Below are positions 1 through 13,900 of a stretch of 64,000 nt of DNA, one piece after another. Numbering within the stretch: the stretch's first letter is position 1; every line of letters begins with the position of its first letter. Made by a program: the position numbers and the translations under genes. The notes under the pieces were generated by a model, which saw only the letters and a program-made list of their open reading frames with translations, did not search any database and had not been told where the DNA came from. Source of the stretch: Azadirachta indica (lineage: Eukaryota; Streptophyta; Magnoliopsida; Sapindales; Meliaceae); assembly GCA_022749755.1 (NCBI GenBank), contig CM040442.1, positions 16,838,457 through 16,902,456 on the forward strand. Reading direction: 5' to 3'.

Positions 1-1084
1 TTAAACCATCCAATACTTCTATCTAACTTAATTAACTACATGTTCTTTTAGTTTAACTTGTTATTAACTCTTACAAATTCGTTCACCTCTCAGTTACTTG
101 ATTTCTAGTGTTAATATGATTATCTAGTTATTGAGGTCTTTCTTGACTCTCAGTAAACTAAATTGTATTTTTTGAATTTGATAAATAAATTAAACTATCC
201 CTAGTGCTCATTCATTCATGATTAATGAAATAATTCATCAAGCAACAAATTATTAGCATGAAGTGCAAGGAAAACATAATTGACTAAAAATTAATTGACA
301 AATTTCACAATTAATAAAAACATGGTTTAGTTAAGTTACATCAAAATCCTAGAACATAAAAATTTAACCTAATATATTAACAACCAATATCAAGTTCATC
401 ATGAAATTCATAATCCTTAAATAATTTAAAAATAAAAATTCAAATGAAATTCATGATAAAAATAATACAATTAAAGAAAATAAACTAGTGATAATGGATT
501 TCAATAATCCATCTTCAAGTCTTCTCCCAAAGCCTTTAAGCTTAATAAATTTTGCCCCTTCTCTCTTTAGAATTTTTCTCTCATTGTTTTGCCCTTTCTC
601 ACTCTAAAAATTAAACTTTCTAATTTTGAAAATGGTGGCTAATGATTGGGAATGAATAAGACCTAGAAAAGCACCAATCTAGCCATCTATAGGAGATCCA
701 AAGGTTCAAAATAAGATAAAAATGTAGAAAAATGTCAGCTAGGTCATGAACAGTGTGCGCACATAGCTGGAGGCTCTTGCATGCGCCACCTCTACGGTGA
801 GTAGTGCACGTGTGCTGCTTGCTCTATGTGCTCAAGAGATGAGTAGGCATGCCCCAATGCTAGGTGCATGTACCACTTCTTTTGCTGGTTATGCTTCTCG
901 ATTTTGAATTCTTTACAGTTGAGTGCCTAATTTCTTTGCATTTTGGTCCTATTTTGATGACTTGCCTTTTAGTTCTCATTTTTATGTTGTTTAATGCCTT
1001 GGACCGTAATTTTCAATATTTGTATACAAAAAATAAAATTTCATCAACACAACATGAGGACTTGAGGATTTGCACACATATTTA
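1..1084 (-). repeat. LTR-like noncoding sequence, no gene
   Basis: No credible reading frame is present. On the minus strand the stretch has the look of a long plant LTR: AT-rich, with a short GC-richer patch at about 760-870 of alternating purine/pyrimidine words, then long AT-rich sequence running off the left edge. It lies directly 3' of the copia pol remnant, so it may be that element's 3' untranslated region or LTR, or a separate insertion. I could not define either LTR end. Confidence 0.3.
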
Positions 1085-2480
1085 AGTATGAAAGTTCTAT
1101 GACAAATAAGTAAAATACTCACTTATCACAACCTTATCTCAAACAAAATGACAATTAATAGCCACACATTTCATATGAGAGTGGAAGATTGGATTTGTAT
1201 GTCATAATAAATGACAGGAACAATGGATGATGTAGCATTTAATTTACAAAGTAAGGATATAATCCATGAAAGTTTAGCAATAGTGGAGGCAACAACACGG
1301 TATTCAGCTTGAGGATCGAGCAACTGTCTTTTGCTTTTTAAAGCAACAAAAAATAGATAAGCCTTAAGATAGACAATATAAGCTGTAGTAGAGGTGCAAT
1401 CATCACAATTACTTGCCCAATTAGCATAAAAAAAGCCATGGAGAGAGAGAGAGCGAGAGAGATTGACCACGAAGTAAATAAAGATCATAACAAATGTTGT
1501 GTTTAAGGTATTGTAAGAGTCATTTGGCTGCTACCTAGTGATTTATAGTAGGGCAGTGCATAAATTGAGTTGGCTTATAGACAATGAAGGAGATATTCGG
1601 TCAAGTGAGCGAAAGACATTGAAGGGCACCTATAACGTGCTAATATTATGTAGCATCAATTAAAGATTAACCATCTCTGAGAACAAGGGGAGTGGTAATG
1701 GATAATGGAGATTGAGTTTCCTTGGCACCTTGCATCTTGGTGCATGTTAAAAGGTCACGAACATACTTATGCTGAGAAAGGATAAGCCTTGAAAAGTAGC
1801 GATCACTTCCACCCCTAAAGAATAATGGAGAGCATCAAGGTTTTTCACAGAGAATCTGGTAGATAGATCATATAAAAATTATCAACAAATAAAGCATCGC
1901 TTCCCTATAACAATAAGATCATCAACATAAACCAAGAAAAAAATTATTTTGCCTAGATAACTATAAACAAAGAAGGATGAATCATATTTGGAGTTAACAA
2001 ATCCAAAGGTTAATAAAAAATTTTCAATTCTATGTACTAGGTATGAGGTGCTTGTTTCAACTAATAAATGGCCTTACACAACCGATAAACATGAACAGGA
2101 TTATATGAGTTCATAAAAGGCCAGGTGGTTGCTACATGAAAACTTCTTCTGTGACAGTGTAATATAGGAAAGCATTATTAACATCCAATTATTGTAAAGG
2201 CCATTCTTTGTTAAATGCAACAGTTAAAACAATGCGGATTGTTTGTTGGTTTAATAGCTAGACTAAAAATAGCATGATAATTAACTCCTAGCCATTTATG
2301 AAAGCCTTTGGCAACAACTTGAGTTTTGTTATGATCAAAACTACCATTTGTATTTCTTTTAACCCGAAACACCCTTTTGCACCCAACTACATTTTGAGAG
2401 GAATGAGGAGGAACTAGTTCCCATATACCATTTCAGAGGAGAGCATTGATTGCATTAGTCAAGGCTGCAGACCAATGAGG
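1085..2480 (-). pseudogene. Ty1/copia pol remnant (RT and RNase H)
   Basis: Decayed Pseudoviridae-type polyprotein copying element RNA into DNA. Reading down the minus strand, 2475-2300 gives the start of RT (pattern ending GCKRVFRVK), 2090-2038 the conserved RT stretch around KALYGLKQAP (now with stops), and 1929-1918 the catalytic YVDD. RNase H follows at 1488-1171, with an ADWA-like start (YANWASNCDD), the ST-Y-V block and the EYR motif. Homology continues with a frame change and stops through the HFVRDKV-like segment to about 1095. Several stops and frameshifts make it non-functional. Integrase, protease and gag were not recognised. Assignment to copia is firm; the lineage is not. Confidence 0.8.
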
Positions 2481-3767
2481 ACTTTTTATTGTTGGTATAT
2501 ACAAGTAGGTTCTAGAAAGTCAGGAAGTAGGTTTTTGGTTGCTTACTAAGTATAAAAGCTAGTATCACCTCTAAGTGTTTAACGGCAATTCCTTAGAGCC
2601 CTAATATAAGGTCAAGGGTCGTTCTCCCCAAGCTTTCATTTTCCATCTAAAAGGAAAAAAAGCCTTTTACATGCATGATTGGATTTCATTTGTCCTCTAA
2701 AAAGGGATCTACTATGGACTAAAGACAAGTAATACCATCCAATGTTTTTTGGCAAGAGGTTGGATATAAAAAATATCTTGAATTTCAAAGATAAAAGGCT
2801 TTGAAAATCCTAATTTCTTTCACAGAATCGATAACTCCATGATCACCCTCAATGCATTAGGAACAAGTTGTATTGGGCCTAATTAAAAGCACTTCAGACT
2901 CTACAAATATAGGGAAGGAAAGGTAATGGAATCCTAGCACATAAGATCATTGTCATCATCCTAATCTTTTCCTCCGGAGGATCACTTAACTCCCATTCGC
3001 CTTTGGCTTCTTCAACTTCTATCTCAAAAGGGATAATATACCAAAAATAATTAGCACATACGTTAATTGATGATTGTCCACGAGGTAAATTATCAATAAT
3101 ATAATCTGGGTTAAAAGGAACTCTCCACTTGATAACTAGCAATAGCCCTTTCATTTATACTTTCTTCATCACTCTTGGAACTATCCCTTACCTCCTCACA
3201 CCTCTTCATTTTCTTGTTTATTCTCTTCTTCATTATCCTTTCTCTTATATTCATCATCTTCTTCCCTATCCTCATATTCATTGGTATATACAATTTCATG
3301 CGTTCTACTACCCTTTACCATCTCTTTTGTACTCCTTATGCCCTCCCTTTCATTTGACACACTACTAATCTCGTCTTTATAAATAACACCCTTGTATTTT
3401 TGTGTGGAAGACTTTAGGTTAGCCATCTGCCTACTTAAAATTTACCTATAAGAATCTAAAAGAAGGGTTCATCTACTTATGACTACGAGTAAAATTATAA
3501 AAAGTGTAATAATAAATAAAAGAAGGGGTTAAAGAAAAATGCCTTAATGGAAGATGCTTTTACTTTTAATGAAGGAGAGAAAGTTTGAGAGCTTCTCTCT
3601 CTGCAATTACCTACTCTCTCTCTAAAAGATCTGATATGAACAACAATTGAAGTAGAGCATTTAGTATTATACAATGGAGTCATTTAATAAGTTACAATAA
3701 ATATAGACAATAAAATCAAGAGTTATCTTGGGTTACGTAAATAGTGAAATCTCAAATGACTCTTTAT
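2481..3767. other. Unassigned spacer with a Glu/Lys-rich frame
   Basis: No recognised gene. On the minus strand, 3426-3111 reads as a low-complexity acidic/basic stretch rich in E, K, D and N, matching a pyrimidine-rich plus strand. It could be the variable linker between integrase and RT of the neighbouring copia element, since it lies on the expected side, but no motif supports this. The rest is AT-rich with no visible signal. Confidence 0.25.
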
Positions 3768-3768
3768 C

Positions 3769-4040
3769 ACTATAGACTATTATACATTTAAAACTATTCT
3801 CTTTTGTTATAATAAGAAGACTGTTTTTATTAATTTTTAAATTTATAAGAAAACAGTTTTAAATAGTACTCGAATTTATAAGAAAACACTTTATAACAGT
3901 ACTTAAATTTATAAGAGGACAATATTTAACAGTTATTAAAATTTTATAAGAAATTTACTTTTAATAATATTTAGATATGTAAGAAGACAGTTTTTAATAG
4001 TTATTAAAATTTTTAAAATTATAATTCTTAAAAGTAACAA
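3769..4040. repeat. Candidate CACTA left terminus with subterminal repeats
   Basis: The sequence starts CACTATAGAC and is followed by about five degenerate units of roughly 30-35 bp, each holding a TTTATAAGAARACAGTTT-like core (about 3840-4010). A terminal CACTA word followed by short subterminal repeats is the normal end structure of En/Spm elements. The position fits the 3' side of the CACTA genes that read leftward from 14.4 kb. No matching right terminus was found, so the call is tentative. Confidence 0.4.
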
Positions 4041-6200
4041 TAAAAATGGTTATTATAACAACATTCAATTAAATAAAATTTAATTTACCAAAAAATATAC
4101 ATATACATATATGTATATGTGTATATATATATATATAAAATATATGTGGACGACAATAATATGACTCAATAGTTCATACATATGTGTATCTTATTAATTG
4201 TTTAAAAATATATTAAACATTGATTAAAAAAAAAGTCTAAATTAAAAGAGTCCGTATCATTACAAATTGCAAATATAAACAGTAGCACAACAACAGCAGA
4301 TCATGAACCAGAAACAGCTGCAAGCTGATGCTAGAATCGCATATATAGCTATTTTATCCACTAATTATTATAAAACTAAAAATAACAGTTGTAAAAGAAA
4401 CAAGTATCTTCCAACAGCAATATTAATTTACAATAGTACATATTTACAATTTTATCAATAGTTAGTTGAAACAATAATAAGCTATAGCAGAAATGGCTAC
4501 AACAAAGTAACATTAGGAGAAGAAAATAACAGAAAAATAAAAAACACAACTAATAACAGGAAACAAAATCGACAACAAGCAGTCAAGCAATAGGGAGCTT
4601 GGTAATTAACAAGTAGCAACCTTGTCTTTCGTAGTCTTTGCCATAGTTTTAAGTCAATGCATTTATCAATTAATTTATGACTTAATAAATTGAATAAAAA
4701 GTAGATCAATAGACCTATAACCAAATATATCCATCAAAATTCGTTGGGTAAAACTGAAAAATATAACTAAAACAAAAGAATAAAAAAATTCATTTATTTC
4801 AATTACAAAATTGATAGAACAAATTCAACCCAATCTTTTCTCATCTCATCTATCTCTTCTTGTTTATATGAGCATTTTTTTCGAACTGCACAAGATATTA
4901 CACATAATGAAATTAAAATAAAATAAGATTAAAAGTCATGCATGTTATAAAAAAATTAATAAAATAAGTGAAATAATTGCAAAGTTATGATTCTAACCTT
5001 TTGTTGGATGGAAATATGTGGATCTTCAATAATATCTTTCATATACTTCATTACATAATACCCACACTCTGAATTTGTGGGTTATTTAAGACACTACCAA
5101 AAATTTAAAAAAATAAAATCAAATCAAATATATTTTAATCAACATAAAACAACAAAAAAAATTGTTCAAATAATAAAAATCTAAATTTTTTTTCCTTCGG
5201 AAAGTCATATGAAGATGGTGTGTATATATAGAGCATATTACCATATTAGTTAGTAAAAGTTATACCAGCAGATCAATAACCAAATATATATATATAATGT
5301 AATAGTATATATGTATCGCGTATTGTTTTTCTCTTTTTAATGTGTAAGTACTAATTTGATTGATATGTGAAACGAAAAGATTCAAAGTACGTACCAATTA
5401 TAATTATACCATTCATTGGATTATTATTAAAGATGATTTGAATAATTAATGGGTTACTTCAATTTTGGAGCTAACTCTAGTTTTAAAGAATTCCTAGTTT
5501 TCAATTCCATTCATTTAATATTTCATGCTAATTTAAATTGATCAATAGTCAATAATTTTTTTTTTTTTTGAGATATTTACAATAACCAATGATAGACCAT
5601 TGTTTACCAACTGATATTTATGTTATTTATGTATATTTCCATTGTTGTCAAACATGTATGCCCTAAGTAAATAAAATATTGGAGAAAATCAAAGAAATGA
5701 TGGTATCTATGTAAATAAAGAAAAATGATTGAAAATAGTTGATGGTTATTAATTTTTTATATCCCACTTTACTTATACAGATATTAGAAAATGTTAGTAC
5801 GTATAGTAGCAACTTGTTGGCCCATAAAAAATATCCTATCCTAACCCCTCCCGCCCCTAAGAAATAAAAAAAAAAAAAGCTAAATCATTATTAAGCTTTT
5901 CTTAAAAATATTTATTAGGTTAAGTTTTGATGCATTGACAAATTATTTGTTCTAGTATTAGAATTGACTACCATAATTTAAATATTGGTTATCTCTGTCA
6001 CTTATTAAAAGAAAAAAATTTCAAAAAAATAGTCAATAATATAATTTTTATGTACTTACATTGATTTTCTTCCAAATCGGTGTCTTTCTTCGAATTCTTT
6101 ATGATCGAACATTGAACATCTTCATGGCTCTTTTTTTCAAAAAGAAAAAACAAAGAAATGATAGGAAAAGGAAAACGAATATCATAAATTATGTCAAATG
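4041..6200. other. CACTA 3' noncoding region with AT microsatellite
   Basis: No coding potential. There is a TA/CATA microsatellite at about 4095-4145 and patches rich in CAGCA/CAACA (about 4270-4330 and 4560-4590). Similar patches recur at about 10,030-10,210, 10,610-10,740 and 14,540-14,880, which suggests this stretch still belongs to the same CACTA element. The remainder is AT-rich and featureless. Confidence 0.35.
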
Positions 6201-6229
6201 AACAGAAAAATTATATCTTAATACAAATA

Positions 6230-9010
6230 AATGTATTACAAATTATACTTACTTATTAACAACTTGCTTGATGTCAAAGACAATTTCATTTTGAAGTGCA
6301 TCAAAAAAATATGTGATGTCATTATATGGATTACTAATGACCAACATCCAGTGAAATCTATATTGATGGTAAAAATATATAAATATATATAATAAATGCA
6401 TTAGTTGAAATAAAGTATACTTAACAATTAATAATTAAATATATAATCATATAAAATAATGAAAATACAAACTCATGATAATATGGAGCAAAAAATATCT
6501 GATTCATCTTTGCATGTCTTATCCTTTCTGTGATTGAACGTACTCTATCAGCTTCTATTTTCCTACCGATTGAAGCAATATCATATAGATTCACAAATCA
6601 AATAATGTCAACCAAATTTCTCTCTTTGATGTAATTGTATAAGTGCCTAACAATAAAATAAAAGCTTTTGTTATTATAACAATAAATTTATACCTTTAAT
6701 CCTCAATAAATAAGTTAAAATGATACATATTCATCAGGAAAATATTAAATTACCTTATATACACTACTATACAAGTGATTGATATGAGGTCCATGCTTAA
6801 AAACTCTTGGATTATACCTTGAGTAACATTCTCAACAAATTCTTGCCCAAAAATATTTTTTTCTATACTTACTTCAATGGTGTCACCTGGAAGCATAGCT
6901 TTATTGGCATATACACCAATAGATTCCATAGAACAATATGACTGAGTTAAACATTGTACTTTGGGGTTTATGATTGGCTCCACTGATTTTGAGCTTAAAT
7001 TGTTGAGTTGTTTGCTTGGTTCCTAAGTTGATGAAGCAAAATATTAAGAAAAAAAAAACTATTATAAATAAATAATTGAGAGAAAATTACAAATTAAAAA
7101 GTAAATTATCTTATTAGTCAATGGTATAATAAGATCTCTAGGCCATGCGAAAAATGATCCAATAGCATCTTGTACGGTTTCAAATTCACCAAGAACAGGA
7201 ACTGGTAAAGAGGCCAATGGAATTATTTCCATATGAATAGATACACGTATATTTTCATTTAATGGAATTCCGTGTATAGTGGCTTTTGGATCATTTGTTG
7301 GCATAATTGCACCATGAGCTACTATATTCTCTCTGTTGCCAATAACAAGCTTGCATAATTTTCCCTTTCAAATGTCACATTCATTTCATTAAAAAGATGT
7401 TATACAATAAGATACAAATATTATATATATATATATAATATATGAATAAGTAAAAATTTATTACCTTTATAGTTATATTACCATTAGCTTGATATTGTAC
7501 TTCCATGTTTGTCTCATGACTAGTCACCTTGACGGTTGTTTCACAATTGGCTTGATTAGACCTCATGGCTTTTGGGTTACTTGTTTTTAATGCTTCTAAT
7601 TCACTTTGTAATGACTTCAACTTTTCTTGCATTTGTTGATTTTCCTCCAACATCCTCTTATTTTGTTCAATCAACAAATGCTGTTGCTCCTCAAAATAAT
7701 AATTACGTTGAGGCATGTGAAAATAACTAGATGGAGTGATGGAATGATCAACTCCTCTAACACTTCATGAATGCTCAGGAGTTTGTAATGCCATTGTAAG
7801 AATGTTATTGTTGCCATTAACACAAACATTCCTCAATTTAACTTGTTCCATAATTTTTTCCTATCAAAAGTATAGACAAATGGTTTTTTTTTAAAAAAAG
7901 AATTAAGATGAAAGCTAATATAAATAAAAACTTTTAATGAAAATTAAATATTTTTTGTTTAATTATTAATATAAATTATTTATAAATAAGTGCAACATTA
8001 ATAACAAACTTACAATTCTTTTTGCACATAATTTAACATTCTCGTTATCATATTCTCCTTTTTTATTTTGATAAGCAAGCATCCAAATAATAGAACGGTC
8101 AATTTGTTCATCTGTTCTAAGTTCACATATCTATAGACATTTAAATCCAAATTTGTAAAATACTTTACATTAAATAAATTGATCAATAATTTAAACACTA
8201 ACCAATTCATCTTCCTTATTTGCATATCCAAGACGTGAAAGTCGTTATCTATACTTGTTTTGTCTCTGCCTCTCTTGTTGAACTTTTCTATGTCTCTATA
8301 TAGTAAGAATTTTAAATTTAAATTAAATTAAATATAAAAAAATTTAAATTAGTTTACAAGAAAATCTTCTGCCAATCTACTTTTTACAAATGATTGCCAA
8401 TGTGATTGTTCAATAAATTTGTAGTGTGTCGGTGGTTTTTTCAAACTAGTTGAGTCATTTCTGTGTGACAATATATATTTCGATGTAAGACGATTTTTAA
8501 AAACTTTCCATCTTCCTACTACTCTAGATAAAGCCTTTTTCTTATAAACTTTATTAATATCACACGCCATCTACAAATAATAGCATTAAAAAAAATTTTA
8601 AAATAAATTAATTATTATAAAAAATAATAACAAAAAAATGATAATTAAGAATTGACATATGTCAAACCTCAATGTAACTCCATATATTTTCTTTAAGTTC
8701 TTTTGGCACCCTGAACCATGTGCAATATGTGATTGGAACTATTGTACGTGCCAATACACCAATTAAGATTCCCAACTTTTTTGATGTTTTACCTATTTGT
8801 TGACCTTTCTTATTAAAAACAATAAGTAACCTATAACCATCACTATTTTCTTTTTAAGCTCTCAGAAAGTTGTTTGACTTCTGCCATTTCTTTTCTTCAA
8901 AAAATTTTCTAGAGAAGTTTCTTCATCATCATGGTTGTCTTCTTGAAAAAAGGTCATGATACTGAAACAGAAAAAAAAAAACACATATGAGTGATACTAG
9001 TAAAAATATA
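6230..9010 (-). pseudogene. CACTA second gene: Ptta/En-Spm transposase with Ulp1-like tail
   Basis: Companion gene of plant CACTA elements, read leftward and split by introns or breaks. About 8960-8880 gives a first exon. 8870-8240 gives the plant transposase (Ptta/En/Spm) region, including the block at 8570-8349 (W-V-F, then SHWQSFVKSRL). 7716-7480 is a glutamine/leucine-rich coiled coil. 7304-7062 is the small domain usually found in these proteins (pattern VQDAIGSFFAWP). 6660-6250 resembles a Ulp1-type cysteine protease, with the His-Trp pair near 6353 and a later FDAL Asp visible. The catalytic Cys segment was not found. The role is presumably DNA binding or transposition together with TNP2. 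Stops between blocks imply decay, though some gaps may be introns. Confidence 0.7.
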
Positions 9011-9120
9011 ATTAATTAGCACTTTAAGATAAAATAAATGTTACGTACTAAATAAAATTTAGGATATGTTAATTACTAATGAATAAAATTTAGAATATCT
9101 TAATTACTAAGATAATGTCT
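8880..9120 (-). repeat. Segment repeated at 10,770-10,960
   Basis: The first exon of the second CACTA gene and its upstream DNA (shared GTCATGATACTG, then matching AT-rich sequence ending in TAAAATAAAT) recur in the same orientation at about 10,770-10,960. The second copy encodes a related but stop-broken peptide. This is part of a duplication inside the CACTA element. Confidence 0.55.
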
Positions 9121-9547
9121 AAAAAACTTAAAAAATAATTTATATAAATTTATTCAAGTTATAACCTACAGATACATATTTATATTACTAACAATTATTT
9201 TAATAATCAACAATATAATTATATCATTAATTTTATTAAGAGAGTAATCTTAATTACTGTTAATCTACCAATAAATGACTTAAAAACATGAGAATATTAA
9301 CTAAATTAAGGTTCTCACCACTGCATTATGAGTTTTTAAGAATTTAAAAAATAAAGCAAGAGAATTACTTTATAATTCACAAATAAAAATAAAGCAAATT
9401 GTTGTTTTCTTCATTCATAACCAACAAGAAACTTAGCAGCAAGGTTGCGGACATTAAATTTTAAAAATAGTAGCATCTAGAGCTGGTAACATACATCAAT
9501 ATTTGCTATAAAAAGCTAAAAAATCTATAGAAACAATTTCAAAACTT

Positions 9548-10400
9548 ACATAGAGGACCAAGTTGCTGCCATAGTTTTAGAGACTAGTGATGAGAAGCTT
9601 ATGTGCTCTTTTCCTCCTTCTGCGTAATTCTTGGCAAAATTTCAATGTTCTCAACATTCTGGATTATGAGTTTTCTAAGAATCTGAATACTCTAATCGGT
9701 GAAGCTGAAGGCAGAAAAAATAAAATTAAAACAAGAGAAGGATTGAGTGGCAAGTAGTAAGCTGTATAGTAGTACTTTCTATTGGTGAGCATAATTGTAA
9801 GCATCAAAGAGAGTAGTAAAAGCGTAGAAGTAAGGTAACAGCACAGAAAGAAGCTGAAAAATCTATAGAAATATATATTTTTTTAAAAAAATCAAAATAA
9901 TATATTATTAAATAATAAGGAAGCCTAGGAAAGACACAAATAAGTTATAAAACAATTGCAGAAGCAGCATTGAAAGATGCAACAGCTGCAAATTAAAAGA
10001 AAAAAAATGCGGAAACCACTAGCAACAACATCAGTATCAGCAACCAGCAGGAGAAGGGAATAATAAAATGCCAGTACTAGCAGCAGGAATGGCACTTGAG
10101 ATTAAATTCATCAGCAGGAAACAAAAAACGGAAAGCAAACTCCAAAAAAACAACCCAAGCAATGGAGTAGCAGATCGATAATAAGGCAAAAGCAACAAGT
10201 AGCAGAGGAGAAAGATTGATTCCAGCAATAGTAAATAACTTTATTTATATTAATCATATAATAATTCTATTTATATTAACTACCTTTAATAATTTGTTTC
10301 TAACTTTTCATTATCTTTCAATAATTTTTAATAATCATGTTTCTAACATTTTTTCTTTAATTACTATTTATATTCAAATCTAGATCTCAGTTTTCAATGT
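9548..10400 (-). repeat. Duplicated upstream region of CACTA genes, copy 1
   Basis: This begins with a segment containing GAGGACCAAGTTGCTGCC, passes through a CAGCA/CAACA-rich tract, and ends in an AT-rich stretch with TTTTCAATGTGTAA. The same order of landmarks occurs at 14,475-15,095, upstream of TNP2. Both CACTA genes therefore sit downstream, in the leftward sense, of related leaders of roughly 0.6-0.85 kb. It could be a shared promoter/leader duplicated when the element gained its second gene, or a later segmental duplication. No coding sequence is recognised. Confidence 0.6.
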
Positions 10401-10999
10401 GTAATTTAGATTTCTTTTTATTTTCATGATCAATATAATTGTTGTGATTATCTTTTCAATTTTTTTTTTATTTTGGTGTTTCTACCTTATGAGCTTGTAT
10501 TTAACATCAAGGCCTTTTAAACTTCTTATTCATTTTCTTATTTCATCACTTTAATCTATTGCTTAGAGATTTATTTAAAAAAAATGTATTGAGTAATAAT
10601 TTTAGTCAAAACAAAGCAGCAGCAAAAGAACACCAGAACAGCATAAAGCTGACAAATATATACTGAATAACCGCTACAACAAGATTCAAGCTCTATCAAA
10701 AGATCAACATATGACTATAGCACTGTCCAACAACAGTGAAGTGTATCCATAATAATCTAAAACTAATTTCTCTTTTGAAGAACTTTTCTATATCATCTTG
10801 GTTGGCTCCATGGCAAAAGTCATGATACTGCAAATAATTTTTTAAAAAAAAAAGTTAGCCATGCTATTTAAAATATATAATTAATTCAATACTTCAAAGT
10901 AAAATAAATATAAATGAATAAAATTTATAATATCTTAATAAAAAAATGCTTAAAAACAAAATGAATAAAAAAATATAAGAACATGCCTATTTGCTCATA
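10401..10999. other. CACTA internal noncoding spacer
   Basis: AT-rich start, then a CAGCA-rich tract (10,610-10,740), then the degraded copy of the second gene's first exon at about 10,770-10,960. No other signal is seen. Confidence 0.4.
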
Positions 11000-13900
11000 A
11001 TATTTTCAATTCAAGTACTCTCACAATCTGCACAAGCATAGGTTGCATCATTCTCACTGAATGAATCAATTAATTCTAAATTTGGTAATGAAGGAGTTAA
11101 AGATTGATGCTCCATGATAGTGTCACCTAGCTCATCATTGTCATAGTCATAATCCTTCTGAGGGGGTACTTATACAATTGACCATCTCGCATCAATTGGA
11201 TCTTGTATATAAAATATTTGCTTTGCTTGTGATGCAAAACTAAATTGGTCAGATTTATGTCCAATCTTATTAAAGTCAACTAATATAAAGCTTAACTCAT
11301 CTACTTTGGTCCCATTACCATATCCACTCAATCGCACTTAAATATTGGAATTTTAAACTTGTTATAGTTTAAATCCCGAATTTCTTGAATAACTCCATAA
11401 AAAGACATATTCGAAATAGTTGGATTTTTATCTTTAGAGCTTGCAATTTGCATGGTGTTCGCAATTATGCTTACTCCACTGTTTTGATGTACACGCTGAG
11501 CATCTCTTCCTTTTACATGGTAATGATATTTATTGACATCATAATCTTGATATTTTATAACTTCAAATCATAGTCTATGTACTATCCACCGTAAGTTCTC
11601 TGATATATTATTATTTGGATGAGTTAACTCATGAGCTATCTGCACACATATAAGCATAATAAAAAATGGTTAATTTTGTGTAGATGATTTATTTTGGTGC
11701 CTTAATATTAATACTAAATGTTATCTAGCACTTACTTTGTCACGCAACTAATAAATAAACGTGCAGTTGTGCTCATCTTGTAACCACTTCTTTCCTTTAG
11801 ATTTTTTTCGATGCTCTAGCCTTAATAGCTCCATGTGTTCCCTAACATATAAAATAAAAAGTAATGTTATATATATGGCTTTAGACCTAGATAATTAATT
11901 TTCAAATAACAAATGAATGAAATTTTACAACTTGCTCAATATACGGTTGAACTTCTTTTGTGTTTTCTAATACATATCGATGAGCTTGCTCCCATGGAAT
12001 ACAATCAATAGCCTCTACCTTATCTCCTGATAGTGGCCTACTAACAGAATCACTTTCGTAAGCTTGACCAGATGGGATTCCAATTGCATCTACAATAGAT
12101 GAGTATTCTGTGCAAAACTCAATAGCTTCTTTTGTAATGTAACATTCTGCAATACATCCTTCTTGACGATTACGATTCCTCACATAACCTTTCAAAACTT
12201 TCATGAACCGTTCAAATGGGTACATTCATTGTAGATAAACTGGTCCGCATAGTTTAACTTCTCTAATAAGATGCACTGTTAAATGAACCATTATATGGAA
12301 AAATGATGGAGAAAAATATTTTTCAAGTATACATAAGGTCAATACAATACTAGTTTGCATCTCATCAACTTTTTCCACATTCACTGCTTTTTTGCATAAC
12401 ATATTAGAAAAGAAGCAAAATCTAGTAATTGCAAACCTGACATGCTTAGATAACACAGAGCGGATTGCCACAAGCAATAATTGTTGCATTAATGTATGAC
12501 AGCCGTGAGACTTTAGACCATAAAGCTTACAATCTTTCATTGAAACAACATTTCTAAAATTTGATGAGTATCCTTCTGGAACCTTTGCATTAAATAACGT
12601 CTTACAAAATCTTCTTTTTTCATCTATAGACATTGTATAACATGCTGGAGGTAAAAGTATCCCTTTTGCTATCTCTGTAGGTGCCAACTCATTCCTTAAC
12701 CCCATCTCTTTAAGATCTTTGGTTTTACCTGAAATGTTCAATAGTGTACCAACTATGTTATCGCACACATTTTTCTCAATCTACATAACATCTAAAATAT
12801 GTCGAATATGAAAAGATTTCCAATATTCTAACTAAAAAAATATTGACTTTTTCTTCCAACAACTTTTAGTACTACCATTAAAACTTGTAACATGACACTT
12901 GCATTTTCCTTGGCAAAAATGTACTCCTACAATTTTTTTTAATATTTCTTCACCTGTTAATGGTTTTGGAGCTTTTCTCAATTCTTGTTCACTATTAAAA
13001 GCCTTCTTTTGCTTCCTATATGAATAATGTGGAGGTAAAAATCTTCTATGACCCATATAAGACATCTTTTTACCATGTTTTAACTTGCAACAATCGGTTT
13101 CTTCACTGCACACTGGATATGCATAATATCCTTTCACTGTATGCTCGAATAAATTACCATACGCTGGAAAATCATTTATTGTCCATAGTAATATTGCTCT
13201 TAACTTAAAGTGCTCTTTACGATATGCATCATATGCCGAAATACCTTCTCCCACAGTTGTTTTAGATCATCAATCAGTGGCTGCAAATAAACATCAATGT
13301 TGTTTCCAGGTTGTTTGGGCCTGGATATCAATAAAGTTAGCATCATAAATTTTCTTTTCATACATAATCATGGTAGAAGATTATAAGTTATCATCACAAT
13401 AGGCCGACAACTATACCTACTACTAAGAGAACTATGTGGGTTAATTTCATCAACTGTAAGTGCAAGTCGAAGGTTTCTTGGATCAATAGCAAAATCTGGC
13501 CAAGAGTCATCAACTAGCCTCTATGTTAGGGAATCAAAAGGAAGTCATAGTATACCATCAATTTCCCTCACATTAGCATGCCATGTCAAATTCTTTGCTG
13601 TTTCTGCACTTGGAAACATCCTTCTAAATCGAGGGGTCAGTGGAAAATACCATAAAACCTTGGCAGGCACACTGTTCTTTGGCTCGGTTGAATTCTTGTT
13701 AAGCTTCCATCTTGACACTCCACATTGAGGACATATAGTTGCATTTTGAGACTGTTTTTTGTACAATATACAATCATTAGGACAAGAATGTATCTTTTCA
13801 TATTCCATGCCAAGCGCATTAAGTGTCTTCTTTGCTTCATACATTGATAGGGGCAACTCATTATTACTTAGTAACATGTCAGCAAATAATTTCAACAAAT

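Noticed and set aside
1121..1128. TGATAAGT on the minus strand just after copia RNase H looked like an LTR start, as in the Athila LTRs at 20,884 and 23,854.
   Set aside because: Reading on in frame, these bases encode part of the conserved RNase H tail (DKVVISEY), and copia homology continues to about 1,095, so the match is coding coincidence.
3111..3426. Overlapping frames on both strands suggesting a small gene.
   Set aside because: Low-complexity pyrimidine/purine strand bias produces open frames on both strands; no start context, domain or conserved motif.
5092..5105. CACTACCAAAAAT as the left CACTA terminus.
   Set aside because: CAGCA-rich sequence typical of the element's interior continues further left to about 4,270, and there are no subterminal repeats here; 3,769 fits better.
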